NCBI RefSeq assembly: GCF_003952525.1
Contig: NZ_CP034451.1
Location: forward strand, 4,626,501 to 4,690,500
Direction: 5' to 3'
Source: Mesorhizobium sp. M3A.F.Ca.ET.080.04.2.1
GTDB lineage: Bacteria > Pseudomonadota > Alphaproteobacteria > Rhizobiales > Rhizobiaceae
DNA length: 64,000 bases
A program made the translations under genes and the position numbers. A model generated the notes under the pieces. The model had not been told where the DNA came from and ran no database searches. It saw only the letters and a list, made by a program, of their open reading frames with translations. Positions 16,963-25,171 of this stretch are shown here, piece by piece. How positions within the stretch are numbered: position 1 is the stretch's first letter; each line of letters opens with the position of its first letter.

Positions 16963-17766
16963 ATGGCGCCTCCCAAGTCCAAAAATCCCGCCCCTGTCAA
17001 AAAGCCCTCCGCATCAGCCTCGATCGATGCGAGACCGAGGGCGCGACCCCTGAAGGGCAGGACGCGCTCCGTCTACAGCGCTGCCGAGGTGCATGAGATC
17101 TTCCGGCGCTTTTCGGTGCAGCGTCCGGAGCCGAAAGGCGAGCTCGACTATGTCAACGCCTTCACGCTGCTGGTCGCGGTGGTGCTTTCGGCGCAGGCGA
17201 CCGATGTCGGCGTCAATAGGGCGACGAGGCCGCTATTCGCGGTGGCCGATACGCCGCAGAAGATGCTGGCGCTGGGTGAGGCCAAGGTCGGCGACTATAT
17301 CCGAACCATCGGGCTCTGGCGCAACAAGGCCAAGAATGTCATCGCGCTTTCCAAAGCGCTGATCGACGACTACGGCGGCAACGTGCCGGAGGACCGTGAC
17401 GAACTGGTCAAGCTGCCGGGGGTCGGGCGCAAGACCGCCAATGTCGTGCTCAACGTCGCCTTCGGCCAGCACACGATGGCTGTCGACACGCATATCTTCC
17501 GCATCGGCAACCGGATCGGGCTAGCGCCCGGCAAGACGCCGGAGGAGGTCGAGCAGGGGTTGTTGAGGGTCATCCCGGCCGAGTATATGCGCCATGCGCA
17601 TCACTGGCTGATTCTGCACGGCCGCTATGTGTGCAAGGCGCGCAAGCCCGACTGCCCGGCCTGCGTGATCGCCGATATCTGCAAGTCGAAGGAGAAGACC
17701 ACCGACGTGCCGGCGCCGCTGGTGCCGATCGCGCCGCTGGAGGAGGCGCCTTCTGCCGGAGCTTAG
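16963..17766 (+). CDS. nth: Endonuclease III
   Basis: This 267-residue DNA glycosylase/AP lyase removes oxidised pyrimidines. The helix-hairpin-helix LPGVGRKTANVV has the catalytic Lys157, and the catalytic Asp175 is in AVDTHIFRIGN. The iron-sulfur cluster ligands Cys224, 231, 234 and 240 follow the C-x6-C-x2-C-x5-C spacing. It has a basic, proline-rich N-terminal tail of about 40 residues and a C-terminal tail beyond the cluster, both common in rhizobia. It is divergent from the DUF2244 gene. Confidence 0.94.
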   Translation: MAPPKSKNPAPVKKPSASASIDARPRARPLKGRTRSVYSAAEVHEIFRRFSVQRPEPKGELDYVNAFTLLVAVVLSAQATDVGVNRATRPLFAVADTPQKMLALGEAKVGDYIRTIGLWRNKAKNVIALSKALIDDYGGNVPEDRDELVKLPGVGRKTANVVLNVAFGQHTMAVDTHIFRIGNRIGLAPGKTPEEVEQGLLRVIPAEYMRHAHHWLILHGRYVCKARKPDCPACVIADICKSKEKTTDVPAPLVPIAPLEEAPSAGA

Positions 17767-17816
17767 GGTTCGTTTGCTCGCAAATTCCGGAGAAACTGCT
17801 GCACAACCTTCCGGGC

Positions 17817-18272
17817 TCAGTAGCCATAGCCGCGCGCCATGGCTGCAGCAAAGACCGGGATCAGCAGGAAGATGAAGGCTTCGGCGCGGACATAGGTCTT
17901 GACCGAGGCGAGTTCGGCCGCCGGCACCGAGAAGGACTGATTGCCGCCCGCCTGCCGGTTCCAGGAGATGAAGCGCACGGTCGGGATGATCGACAGAAGC
18001 CCGACGATGATGAAGGCGATCATTTTGGCCCAGAACACCCAGTTGTAGACGTAGAATTCCCAGCCCTTCAGGCCGAAGAACACCCGGCAGACGCCGACGA
18101 CCACGATGAGCGTGGCGATGATGCCATAGTGGCGGTCGATACCGGCCAGGCGCTTCAGCGTGGCGGCAGGCAAGTCGCCGCGCACCAGCACGAATTCGGC
18201 GCCGATGATGCCGGCCAGCGAAAACACCAGCAGGTGATGCAGAATGGCCAATACAAGATCAGTCGTATCCAT
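17817..18272 (-). CDS. DUF2214 family membrane protein
   Basis: This 151-residue protein has about four hydrophobic helices, a histidine pair in the first (DLVLAILHHLLVFSLAGIIG) and an R-x-H motif in GIDRHYGIIATLIVVVGVCR, which are features of DUF2214 (COG3556). Its function is not known. AGGAAGAG precedes the ATG at 18272; a longer in-frame start at 18323 has no such site. It converges with nth across a 50-bp gap without a clear terminator. Confidence 0.75.
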   Translation of the reverse strand: MDTTDLVLAILHHLLVFSLAGIIGAEFVLVRGDLPAATLKRLAGIDRHYGIIATLIVVVGVCRVFFGLKGWEFYVYNWVFWAKMIAFIIVGLLSIIPTVRFISWNRQAGGNQSFSVPAAELASVKTYVRAEAFIFLLIPVFAAAMARGYGY

Positions 18273-18478
18273 GCGCTCTTCCTGACGTGGCTGAATCGTT
18301 CGAAGAGTAGCATCGTCGCTCAAAATTCCCAGACGGCTGGGCAGGCGGCAGAATGCGCGAGACGTCGACGCGCTCGGCGCCGGTCAGGTCTTGGCTGCCC
18401 CGTGGTCCTGGGTGATGCTGGCCCTTGTCCGGCTGCGCCAGCCTGCGTAGCGCTGCGGGCTCAACAGGGGCGAAATCC

Positions 18479-19027
18479 ATGAACAGCAAGCAAGCCGGCG
18501 TTCCGGTCCTGGAGACGGCGCGGACCATCCTGCGGGCACATGCGCTCGACGATTTCGAGACCTATGTCGCCATGTGGGCCGATCCCGGAGTCACCCGTTT
18601 CATCGGCGGCAAGCCGCGCACCCGGGAGGAGAGCTGGATGCGCTTCCTGCGCCATGCGGGCCTCTGGTCCCTGCTGGGCTACGGCTTCTGGGCGATCGAG
18701 GACAAAAAGACGGGCCGCTTTGCCGGCGAGGCCGGGTTCCATGATCTGAAGCGCGATATCGAGCCGTCGATCGAGGGTGTGCCGGAGGCAGGCTGGGCGC
18801 TGGCCTCGGAGGCGCAGGGTCAGGGACTTGCCAGCGAGGTCGTCGGGCGGATCGTTGCGTGGGGAGACGAGGTGTTCGGGCCGGCCAGCACCGTGTGCAT
18901 CATCGATCCCGAAAACGGCGCATCGCTCAAGGTGGCCGAAAGGAACGGCTATCGCGAAACCCTGCGGACCACCTATCACGAAAAGCCGACGATCCTGTTG
19001 AAGAGGCAGGCCGGAGGCAGCGAATAG
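18479..19027 (+). CDS. GNAT family N-acetyltransferase, RimJ/RimL type
   Basis: This 182-residue protein has the order typical of the RimJ/RimL branch: an N-terminal strand (LETARTILRAHALDDFETYV), the W-R-F core (MRFLRHAGLWSLLGYGFWAI), the acetyl-CoA loop region (GWALASEAQGQGLASEVVGR) and IIDPENGASLKVAERNGYRE. It should move an acetyl group from acetyl-CoA to an amine, either a protein N-terminus or a small molecule; the acceptor is unknown. CAGGGGCG precedes the ATG. Confidence 0.82.
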   Translation: MNSKQAGVPVLETARTILRAHALDDFETYVAMWADPGVTRFIGGKPRTREESWMRFLRHAGLWSLLGYGFWAIEDKKTGRFAGEAGFHDLKRDIEPSIEGVPEAGWALASEAQGQGLASEVVGRIVAWGDEVFGPASTVCIIDPENGASLKVAERNGYRETLRTTYHEKPTILLKRQAGGSE

Positions 19028-19046
19028 GCGGCGACAGACGTTCGGA

Positions 19047-19442
19047 TCAGCGCTTGAGCCTGGACTTGTTCAGGACCACGGCCGCGCGAATAAGAGCCTT
19101 CAGCGCCTCTTCATCGACCTGCTCGCCTTGCCGGAAGTCGATGGCGCGCCGTGTGTTGCCTTCGAGGCTGGCGTTGAAGAGACCCGTCGGATCGGGCAGT
19201 GCCGCGCCCTTGGCGAAAGTCAGCTTGACGACCTCCTTGTAGGTCTCGCCGGTGCAGATCATTCCGGCGTCTTCCCAGACCGGCACGCCGCGCCATTTCC
19301 ACTCCTCGGTGACGTCCGGGTCCGCTTGCCTGATCAGGGCGCGCAACCGCGCGAGCATATCGCCCCTCCAGTCGCCCAGTTCCTCGATCCGGCCATCGAT
19401 CAGCTCGGAAGGAGATCTGCTGTCCTGCGATTCGCTTTTCAT
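19047..19442 (-). CDS. DUF1801 domain protein (distal copy)
   Basis: This 131-residue protein has the DUF1801 pattern: an acidic helix (LGDWRGDMLARLRALIRQAD), the core EEWKWRGVPVWEDAGMICTG, and LTFAKGAALPDPTGLF near the end. The family has a compact fold and no proven function. It is the last gene of the five-gene ArsR operon, 33 bp after the second DUF1801 gene. The two copies differ clearly in sequence, so this is not a recent duplication. AAGGA precedes its ATG. Confidence 0.8.
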   Translation of the reverse strand: MKSESQDSRSPSELIDGRIEELGDWRGDMLARLRALIRQADPDVTEEWKWRGVPVWEDAGMICTGETYKEVVKLTFAKGAALPDPTGLFNASLEGNTRRAIDFRQGEQVDEEALKALIRAAVVLNKSRLKR

Positions 19443-19475
19443 CTGTTTTCCTTCTGGCTTCGATGCAAGACCGGT

Positions 19476-19925
19476 TCACATGCGTTCGCCGGGCAGCCGG
19501 CTCGCCTGTTTTACCCAGGAGACGAATTGCGCTTCGTCCAGCTGGTCGCCCTCATGGATGTGGAGATAACGTGTGTCCTTGCTCTTGGACTCAACGGGCG
19601 GAATGGGCTCGAGCGACATGCCGCGGAAGAACGCCACCTTGATATACCTGGTAAAACAGTGGATGCCGAGAAACCAGCCTTCGCCTTCCATCCCGTAAAA
19701 CGGCGAGTTCCATTTGACGGCCTTGCGCACCTCGGGCACGGCTTCCATGACAAGTTCGTCGAGACGTCGGCCGACTTCGCTCTTCCAGCCCGGCATCGCG
19801 GCGATATAGGCCTGCACAGGAGCGTCTCCATAGCCTTTGGCAATCTGCGGGTTGCCGCCGGAAAGCAGGACCGGCTTCTCACCCGCCGGCTTGGCGGCGA
19901 CCTTCGCCGATTTCGCCTTCCCCAT
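19476..19925 (-). CDS. DUF1801 domain protein (proximal copy)
   Basis: This 149-residue protein starts with a basic, lysine-alanine-rich tail (about residues 1-20). A DUF1801 core follows, with PVQAYIAAMPGWKSEVGRRL, VRKAVKWNSPFYGMEGEGWF and the strand RYIKVAFFRG. No activity is established for the family. The start codon shares its A/T with the stop of the preceding membrane gene (TGATG), indicating coupling. ArsR-SRPBCC-DUF1801 groups recur in Rhizobiales and may respond to a shared but unknown signal. Confidence 0.82.
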   Translation of the reverse strand: MGKAKSAKVAAKPAGEKPVLLSGGNPQIAKGYGDAPVQAYIAAMPGWKSEVGRRLDELVMEAVPEVRKAVKWNSPFYGMEGEGWFLGIHCFTRYIKVAFFRGMSLEPIPPVESKSKDTRYLHIHEGDQLDEAQFVSWVKQASRLPGERM

Positions 19926-20188
19926 CAGGCCGAACCCGCCTCTGCGCGAGCGCCGCGCCGTTTGGCGGCGTAGGGCAGCACGAACATGTAGAGCCCACTG
20001 AACAACAGCAGGAACAGCGGCGGCAGAGGCGAATAGACCACCCAGGCGGGTGGTTCGCCCAATGCCATGGCGACGAAGTTGGCAATCACGGTCACCGTAA
20101 AGATGATCGACAACCAGCGATGCAGCTGCCTGATCGACTTGCTCCAGTCCAAAGCCGCCTCCTCTGCAGAATGGGCAATCTTCGTCAC
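19925..20188 (-). CDS. Small two-helix membrane protein in ArsR operon
   Basis: This 87-residue protein has two hydrophobic segments (about residues 26-44, SIIFTVTVIANFVAMALG, and 52-72, PLPPLFLLLFSGLYMFVLPY) and a charged tail. I do not recognise a named family. Translation probably starts at the GTG at 20188 with an AAGGGTCGG stretch upstream; no ATG is available in the right place. It lies 25 bp after the SRPBCC gene and is coupled to the DUF1801 gene by a one-base overlap. Confidence 0.6.
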   Translation of the reverse strand: MTKIAHSAEEAALDWSKSIRQLHRWLSIIFTVTVIANFVAMALGEPPAWVVYSPLPPLFLLLFSGLYMFVLPYAAKRRGARAEAGSA

Positions 20189-20213
20189 GTTGTTCCGACC
20201 CTTCGGCGGGCCT

Positions 20214-20624
20214 TCAGTCGATCCGCGCCAGGACATCTTCCAGGGCGGTAAGGAACCTCTGCCAGCCGACGGTGGCGCCACGATAGTATGACTGCTGATC
20301 CGCGCGGAAGCCCGTTTGCTCCATGCGCAGATGAGTGCCCATGCTCGTCGGGGTGAGTGTCCAGGTGACGACGCTCTCCAGATCCTTGGTGTCCCATGTG
20401 TAGGACAGCGTCTTGTTGGGCTCCACGGTCTGGACCCGGCAGGCGACGGCACCCCAGTCCGCGCTGAGATCGAAACGGTGGTCCACAACCGGCTTGAAGT
20501 TGTTCTTCATCAGCCACTCCTCGATGAGATGCGGTTGCGTGAGCGCGCGCCAGATCTTTTCCGGCGGGTGACGGATCTCGCGCTCGACGACGACGGAGCG
20601 GGTCTCGACCGAAACTTCATTCAT
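20214..20624 (-). CDS. SRPBCC / AHSA1 domain protein
   Basis: This 136-residue protein is an activator-of-Hsp90-ATPase-like START-fold protein. It has the opening strand VVVEREIRHPPEKIWRALTQ, LIEEWLMKNNFKPVVDHRF and the closing helix GWQRFLTALEDVLAR. Such domains form a hydrophobic pocket for an unidentified ligand. Its ATG overlaps the stop of the ArsR gene (ATGA), the classic arrangement of ArsR-type repressors with SRPBCC proteins. Confidence 0.85.
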   Translation of the reverse strand: MNEVSVETRSVVVEREIRHPPEKIWRALTQPHLIEEWLMKNNFKPVVDHRFDLSADWGAVACRVQTVEPNKTLSYTWDTKDLESVVTWTLTPTSMGTHLRMEQTGFRADQQSYYRGATVGWQRFLTALEDVLARID

Positions 20625-20944
20625 TGGTCCATCCTTTTGAGCAGGTTTTCGAGATCATCGAACCGGCTTTCCCAGAACCCGGCCATGTCCCGCGTCCAGT
20701 CCATCAGCGGCGCCAGCGCGCTGAGCTGCGCGCTGTAATGGGTCTGCCGGCCCTCATGGCGGTCACGTACCAATCCGGCTTCCTTGAGGAGGCCGAGATG
20801 CTTCGACACCGCCGGCTGCGAGACGCCGGCCTGCGCCGTCAGCGTGCCCACCGACTGCTCGCCCTGGCGGCACAGACACTCGAAAATGGCGCGCCTTGTC
20901 GGGTCGGCAAGCGTTCGGAAGAGCATTTCGTGCGTGGCCGACAT
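20621..20944 (-). CDS. ArsR-family HTH repressor
   Basis: This 107-residue winged-helix protein begins MSATHEMLFRTLADPTRRAI and has the recognition helix in AGVSQPAVSKHLGLLKEAGL and the wing VRDRHEGRQTHYSAQ. No cysteine pair for metal binding is visible in the DNA-binding helix, so it belongs to the non-metal subgroup usually paired with SRPBCC proteins. ATG 20944 is preferred; an in-frame TTG at 20953 lies inside the palindromic operator. It is the first gene of the five-gene operon and is probably autoregulated. Confidence 0.88.
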   Translation of the reverse strand: MSATHEMLFRTLADPTRRAIFECLCRQGEQSVGTLTAQAGVSQPAVSKHLGLLKEAGLVRDRHEGRQTHYSAQLSALAPLMDWTRDMAGFWESRFDDLENLLKRMDQ

Positions 20945-20947
20945 GGC

Positions 20948-20973
20948 AATCAATAACTCATTGGTTATTGATT
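20948..20973. promoter_or_regulatory. Perfect palindrome, probable ArsR operator
   Basis: AATCAATAAC (20948-20957) and GTTATTGATT (20964-20973) are exact inverted repeats around TCATTG. The site ends three bases before the ArsR start codon and lies within an A+T-rich patch in a GC-rich region. ArsR proteins bind such palindromes over their own promoter. Confidence 0.7.
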
Positions 20974-21038
20974 GATCTATAACCAGCGGGATATATGTAT
21001 GTCAAGCCGCTATACCGGTGCGGCCATGATGCGGGCGC

Positions 21039-21797
21039 TCAAGTCGGGGAGGCGGTGTCCGCCTTCACACTGGCTTCATGCGGCCACGGCGAATGCTCGC
21101 CAAAAGCGCGCGTGGCGCGCGCGGCGGCTTCGAGCAACGGGCGCTGCATCCGCTGCAGGAAAGCCAGGTCGACCCGCGCGCTCGGACCAGCGAGCGTCAA
21201 TGCGCCGACCAATGTCCGGCCCGGTCCAAATACGGGTGCGGAAACACCCGATGTCTGCGGGTCCCGGTCACCGAGGGAGATATAGAAGCAGTTTTTGCGG
21301 ATCGTCTCGTAAGGCTCGCCCGGCTCGCCCGAGAAGGCGGCGAGCACGCGCCCGCCGGAGCCCGCAAGCAGCGGCAGCACGTCGCCTTCGCGTATCGTGT
21401 AGCGGATCGGATGCTTGGACTCGACCCGGTAGAGGCAGGTGCGCACGTCACCTGCGCGGACATAGAAAGCGACACTTTCCCCGCTGTGGTCGGACAGGTC
21501 CCGCATGATCGGCAGCAGGATGTCGATCGCCACGACCGAACGCTGGTAAAGCGTACCCAGCCTGAAGGTGGCCGGGCCTACGCGGTATCGCCCGTCCTCC
21601 AGGCGCTCCAGCAACTGCCCGCGCATGAGCGAGTTCGCCAGCCGCAGGATCGTGCTCTTGTAGAGGCCGGTGCGGGTCGCGATCTCGGCCAAACCAAGCG
21701 AGCGGTCCGCGGAAGTGAATGCATCGAGGATGGCGATCGCGCGGTCGAGCGCGGCAACTCCGTCGTTTGCCGGCGGGCTGGAGGGAGTGTCTGTCAT
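21039..21797 (-). CDS. IclR-family transcriptional regulator
   Basis: This 252-residue protein has an N-terminal winged helix (about residues 12-75, with SLGLAEIATRTGLYKSTILR) and a C-terminal effector domain holding SGESVAFYVRAGDVRTCLYR, RYTIREGDVLPLLAGSGGRV and the conserved SAPVFGPGRTLVGALTLAGP. IclR proteins bind small acids and control catabolic genes. It is divergent from tctC with 200 bp between starts, so it most likely controls the Tct/CoA-transferase/lyase operon. I use ATG 21797; an in-frame extension further upstream runs through the intergenic palindromes. Confidence 0.86.
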   Translation of the reverse strand: MTDTPSSPPANDGVAALDRAIAILDAFTSADRSLGLAEIATRTGLYKSTILRLANSLMRGQLLERLEDGRYRVGPATFRLGTLYQRSVVAIDILLPIMRDLSDHSGESVAFYVRAGDVRTCLYRVESKHPIRYTIREGDVLPLLAGSGGRVLAAFSGEPGEPYETIRKNCFYISLGDRDPQTSGVSAPVFGPGRTLVGALTLAGPSARVDLAFLQRMQRPLLEAAARATRAFGEHSPWPHEASVKADTASPT

Positions 21798-21815
21798 TTC
21801 TGCCGTGATTTCATG

Positions 21816-21837
21816 GTCGCTCCAATCCGGGAGCGAC
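21816..21837. promoter_or_regulatory. Palindrome next to iclR start, candidate operator
   Basis: GTCGCTCC (21816-21823) and GGAGCGAC (21830-21837) are perfect inverted repeats with a six-base spacer, 19 bp upstream of the IclR gene's ATG. This is a suitable place for autoregulation. Confidence 0.45.
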
Positions 21838-21866
21838 CCGGACAACAGATTTTGGCCGGTCGGACG

Positions 21867-21905
21867 CGTTCTGTCTAGAAGAATGCCGTTCCCATTGACA
21901 GAACG
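21867..21905. promoter_or_regulatory. Inverted repeat overlapping a -35-like box upstream of tctC
   Basis: CGTTCTGTC (21867-21875) and GACAGAACG (21897-21905) are exact nine-base inverted repeats 21 bp apart. The second arm overlaps TTGACA (21895-21900), a possible -35 box for the tct operon, so a bound regulator could block or recruit polymerase. Confidence 0.45.
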
Positions 21906-21997
21906 AGGCGACATTGCTTGAACTCGATAAGCGGGTCTTCGCTCAGGCCCGGCCTTGGCAGGCACCGGAGGAGGTGTCGTGATTTGGAGGAATCCCC

Positions 21998-22975
21998 ATG
22001 CTGAACAGACGCAAGTTCTTGACGAGCACCGCCGCGGTCGGCGCCGCCAGCTTCGCCGCATTGCACCTCACGCCGGCTTTTGCGCAGGACGCGCCGCAGA
22101 TCCAGATCTTCGTGCCGGCAGCGCCCGGCGGCGGCTGGGACCAGACCGCGCGCACGATCGACCAGGTGCTGCGCTCTGAAAAGCTGATCTCGGGCTCGCA
22201 GATCACCAATGTCGGCGGCGCCGGCGGCACGGTCGGCCTGCCGCAATTCGTCAATCAGTGGAAGGGGAAGGGCAATTCGCTGATGGTCGCCGGCATGGTC
22301 ATGGTCGGCGCCATTATCGCCAACAAGGCCGCCAACAATCTCACCGAAGTGACGCCCATCGCCCGGCTCACCGGCGAATTCGAGGCGCTGGTCGTGCCGG
22401 CGGACTCGCCGTTCAAGACCGCGGCCGACTTTGTCGCCGCGCTGAAGGAAGATCCGACGAAGGTTCCGGTGGCAGGCGGTTCGGCCGGCGGCACGGACCA
22501 TATCCTGTTCGGCCTGATCGCCAAGACGGCCGGCGTGCCCGCCGCGAACCTGTCCTACGTGCCTTTCGCCGGCGGTGGCGAGGCGCTGTCGGCGCTGCTC
22601 GGCAACCAGGTCGCGGCAGGCATTTCCGGCTACGGCGAATTCTCCGAGCAGATCAAAGCAGGCGCTCTCAGGCTGCTCGCCATCTCCTCCGACAAGCGTC
22701 AGGAGGGCATCGACGCGCCAACGCTCAAGGAAGCGGGCATCGACGTCGAATTGTTCAACTGGCGCGGCGTCTTCGCCCCGCCCGGCGTTTCGGATGCCGA
22801 CAAGGCGGCGATGATCAAGCTGATCGAGACCATGGCCAAGAGCGAGGCCTGGGCGACCGAATGCAAGAACCGAAACTGGACTTCGATCCTGCTCACGGGC
22901 GACGACTACGCCAAGTTCGTGACCGAAGATACGACCCGCATCGCCGCCATCCTCAAGGATCTCGGCCTCGCCTGA
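21998..22975 (+). CDS. tctC: Tripartite tricarboxylate transporter substrate-binding protein
   Basis: This 325-residue periplasmic binding protein is of the TctC/Bug family. The N-terminus MLNRRKFLTSTAAVGAASF has a twin-arginine pattern and a cleavage site near AFAQDA. The mature part shows the family marks IQIFVPAAPGGGWDQTART, ITNVGGAGGTVGLPQF and VPVAGGSAGGTDHILFGLIA. Family ligands are citrate and other carboxylates; the actual ligand is not predictable. GGAGG precedes the ATG, and the gene opens the operon tctC-tctB-tctA-caiB-citryl-CoA lyase. Confidence 0.9.
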   Translation: MLNRRKFLTSTAAVGAASFAALHLTPAFAQDAPQIQIFVPAAPGGGWDQTARTIDQVLRSEKLISGSQITNVGGAGGTVGLPQFVNQWKGKGNSLMVAGMVMVGAIIANKAANNLTEVTPIARLTGEFEALVVPADSPFKTAADFVAALKEDPTKVPVAGGSAGGTDHILFGLIAKTAGVPAANLSYVPFAGGGEALSALLGNQVAAGISGYGEFSEQIKAGALRLLAISSDKRQEGIDAPTLKEAGIDVELFNWRGVFAPPGVSDADKAAMIKLIETMAKSEAWATECKNRNWTSILLTGDDYAKFVTEDTTRIAAILKDLGLA

Positions 22976-23094
22976 TTTCCAGCCTGCCCAAGGTCCGAAG
23001 GGGACCTGGTTTCCCTTCGGACCGGTATGACAGCTGACCGAGCAGCATTGAAACTGCGGCGATGCCGGCGATGTCGGCCATCCGGGAGGAGATC

Positions 23095-23628
23095 ATGAGC
23101 ACCAGCGAACAACAGCCTCCAGCGCCGCGCCTGGCCGTACCCGAATTGTTGATCGGCATCGGGCTTCTGGCCTGCGCCGGTGCCGTCGCCTGGCAGACCC
23201 TGGCGATCCCGGTGTCGCCGCTTTATTCCAAGGTCGGCCCGACCGTCTTTCCCTACATCACCATGTTCGGGATGATCGTGCTTTCCTTGCTGCTGATCCT
23301 TGCCGCGGTTCGCGGCGGCTGGCAGCCGGTCGAGGAGAAGGAAACCCCCACCGACTGGAAGTCGATGGGCTTCGTGATCGCCGGCCTCCTCGCCAACTTG
23401 CTTCTCATCCAGCCGCTCGGCTTCACCGCGGCGTCGGTGATCATGTTCGTGCTGGTTTGCTTCGGTTTCGGCAGCCGGCATCCTTTGCGCGACGCGCTGC
23501 TTGGCCTGGTGCTGGCGCTGGCAGCTTATTTCGGCTTCGCCAGGGCGCTCGGCGTCAATATCGGCGCGGGTCTCATCGAGAACCAGCTCAATGCGCTGAT
23601 CAACACAGTCTTCGGTGCGAGGGGCTGA
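23095..23628 (+). CDS. tctB: Tripartite tricarboxylate transporter small membrane subunit TctB
   Basis: This 177-residue inner-membrane protein has four hydrophobic helices (for example [20 protein letters not shown] and [20 protein letters not shown]), as in TctB. It pairs with TctA to form the membrane part of the carrier. GGAGGAGAT upstream fixes ATG 23095. The gene ends four bases before the tctA start. Confidence 0.85.
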   Translation: MSTSEQQPPAPRLAVPELLIGIGLLACAGAVAWQTLAIPVSPLYSKVGPTVFPYITMFGMIVLSLLLILAAVRGGWQPVEEKETPTDWKSMGFVIAGLLANLLLIQPLGFTAASVIMFVLVCFGFGSRHPLRDALLGLVLALAAYFGFARALGVNIGAGLIENQLNALINTVFGARG

Positions 23629-23632
23629 GATC

Positions 23633-25156
23633 ATGGACACGCTCGGTTATCTCGCGCACGGATTTGCAGTCGCCTTCACGCCGACCAACCTTATGTGGTG
23701 CCTGGTCGGCACAACCCTCGGCACCGCCATCGGGGTGCTCCCAGGCCTCGGGCCGGCGCTGACCATTGCGCTGCTATTGCCGATCACCTACCAAGTGGCG
23801 CCGGAAGCTTCCTTCATTTTGTTCGCCGGCATCTATTACGGCGCCATGTATGGCGGATCGACGACGTCGATCCTGCTCAACACGCCTGGTGAAAGCGCCA
23901 CTATCGTCACTGCGCTCGAAGGCAACCGGATGGCGCGCTCCGGGCGCGGCGGGGCTGCGCTCGCCACCTCGGCCATCGGCTCCTTCGTGGCCGGGACCAT
24001 CGGCACGCTTGGCGTGGCATTCCTGGCACCGGTCGTGGTCAAGTTTGCGCTGGCGTTCGGACCGGCGGAGTATTTCTCGCTGATGGTGCTCGCCTTCATC
24101 ACCGTTTCGGCGGTGCTCGGCTCGTCCTCCGTGCGAGGACTGACTAGCCTTTTCGTCGGCTTCGTCATCGGCATGATCGGCGTCGACCTGCAGACCGGGC
24201 AGCCGCGCTTCACCTTCGGCACGGGCGAACTGCTCGACGGCGTCGACGTCATCATCGTGGCGGTCGGCCTCTTCGCCGTCGGCGAGACGCTCTACATGGC
24301 CTCGCGCCGCTATGCCGGCAAGGACGAGATCGTGCCGCTGAGGGGCTCGCTCTACATGACGGCTGCCGAATGGGCGCGCTCGTGGAAGCCTTGGCTGCGC
24401 GGCGCGGTGATCGGCTTCCCGATCGGCGCGATGCCAGCCGGCGGTGCCGAGATCCCCACCTTCCTCTCCTATGCGATCGAAAAGAAGCTGTCGAAGCACA
24501 AGGAAGAGTTCGGAACCGTCGGCGCCATCGAGGGCGTGGCCGGGCCGGAGGCGGCCAACAACGCCTCGGCCGCCGGCGTGCTGGTGCCGATGCTGACGCT
24601 GGGCCTGCCGACCTCGGCGACCGCCGCGATCATGCTTTCCGCCTTCCAGAGCTACGGCATCAATCCCGGACCGCTGCTCTTGACGACGCAGGCCAATCTC
24701 GTCTGGGGCCTGATCGCCAGCCTGTTCATCGCCAACGTCATACTCGTCATCCTCAACCTGCCGCTGATCGGGCTATGGGTGCGGCTATTGAAGATACCGG
24801 CGCCGCAGCTCTATGCCGGTATCCTGGTCTTCGCCACGGTCGGCACCTATGGCATCTCGCAGTCGCCCATCGACCTCCTCATCCTTTATCTGCTGGGTGC
24901 CGCGGGCTTCCTGATGCGGCGCTTCGATTTTCCCACGGCGCCGGTCATCATCGGCATGATCCTCGGGCCGCTTGCCGAAACGCAGTTCCGCCGGGCGATG
25001 ACGATCGCCAATGGCGACTGGACGGTGTTCTTCCGGCATCCGCTGTCGCTGACGCTCTTGACGCTCGCCTTCATCGGCCTCGCCGGCCCGCACATCTGGG
25101 CCTATATCGAGCACCGGCGCAGGCGCGGGCCGGAGCATGTGCCCGGCGACGCCTGA
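23633..25156 (+). CDS. tctA: Tripartite tricarboxylate transporter large membrane subunit TctA
   Basis: This 507-residue polytopic protein has about twelve membrane segments. It carries the two TctA repeats with [20 protein letters not shown] near the N-terminus and [20 protein letters not shown] in the middle, plus [20 protein letters not shown]. TctA drives ion-coupled uptake of the acid delivered by TctC. It follows tctB by four bases and the CoA-transferase starts 15 bp after its stop. Confidence 0.92.
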   Translation: MDTLGYLAHGFAVAFTPTNLMWCLVGTTLGTAIGVLPGLGPALTIALLLPITYQVAPEASFILFAGIYYGAMYGGSTTSILLNTPGESATIVTALEGNRMARSGRGGAALATSAIGSFVAGTIGTLGVAFLAPVVVKFALAFGPAEYFSLMVLAFITVSAVLGSSSVRGLTSLFVGFVIGMIGVDLQTGQPRFTFGTGELLDGVDVIIVAVGLFAVGETLYMASRRYAGKDEIVPLRGSLYMTAAEWARSWKPWLRGAVIGFPIGAMPAGGAEIPTFLSYAIEKKLSKHKEEFGTVGAIEGVAGPEAANNASAAGVLVPMLTLGLPTSATAAIMLSAFQSYGINPGPLLLTTQANLVWGLIASLFIANVILVILNLPLIGLWVRLLKIPAPQLYAGILVFATVGTYGISQSPIDLLILYLLGAAGFLMRRFDFPTAPVIIGMILGPLAETQFRRAMTIANGDWTVFFRHPLSLTLLTLAFIGLAGPHIWAYIEHRRRRGPEHVPGDA

Positions 25157-25171
25157 ACGGCTCGCTGCGCC

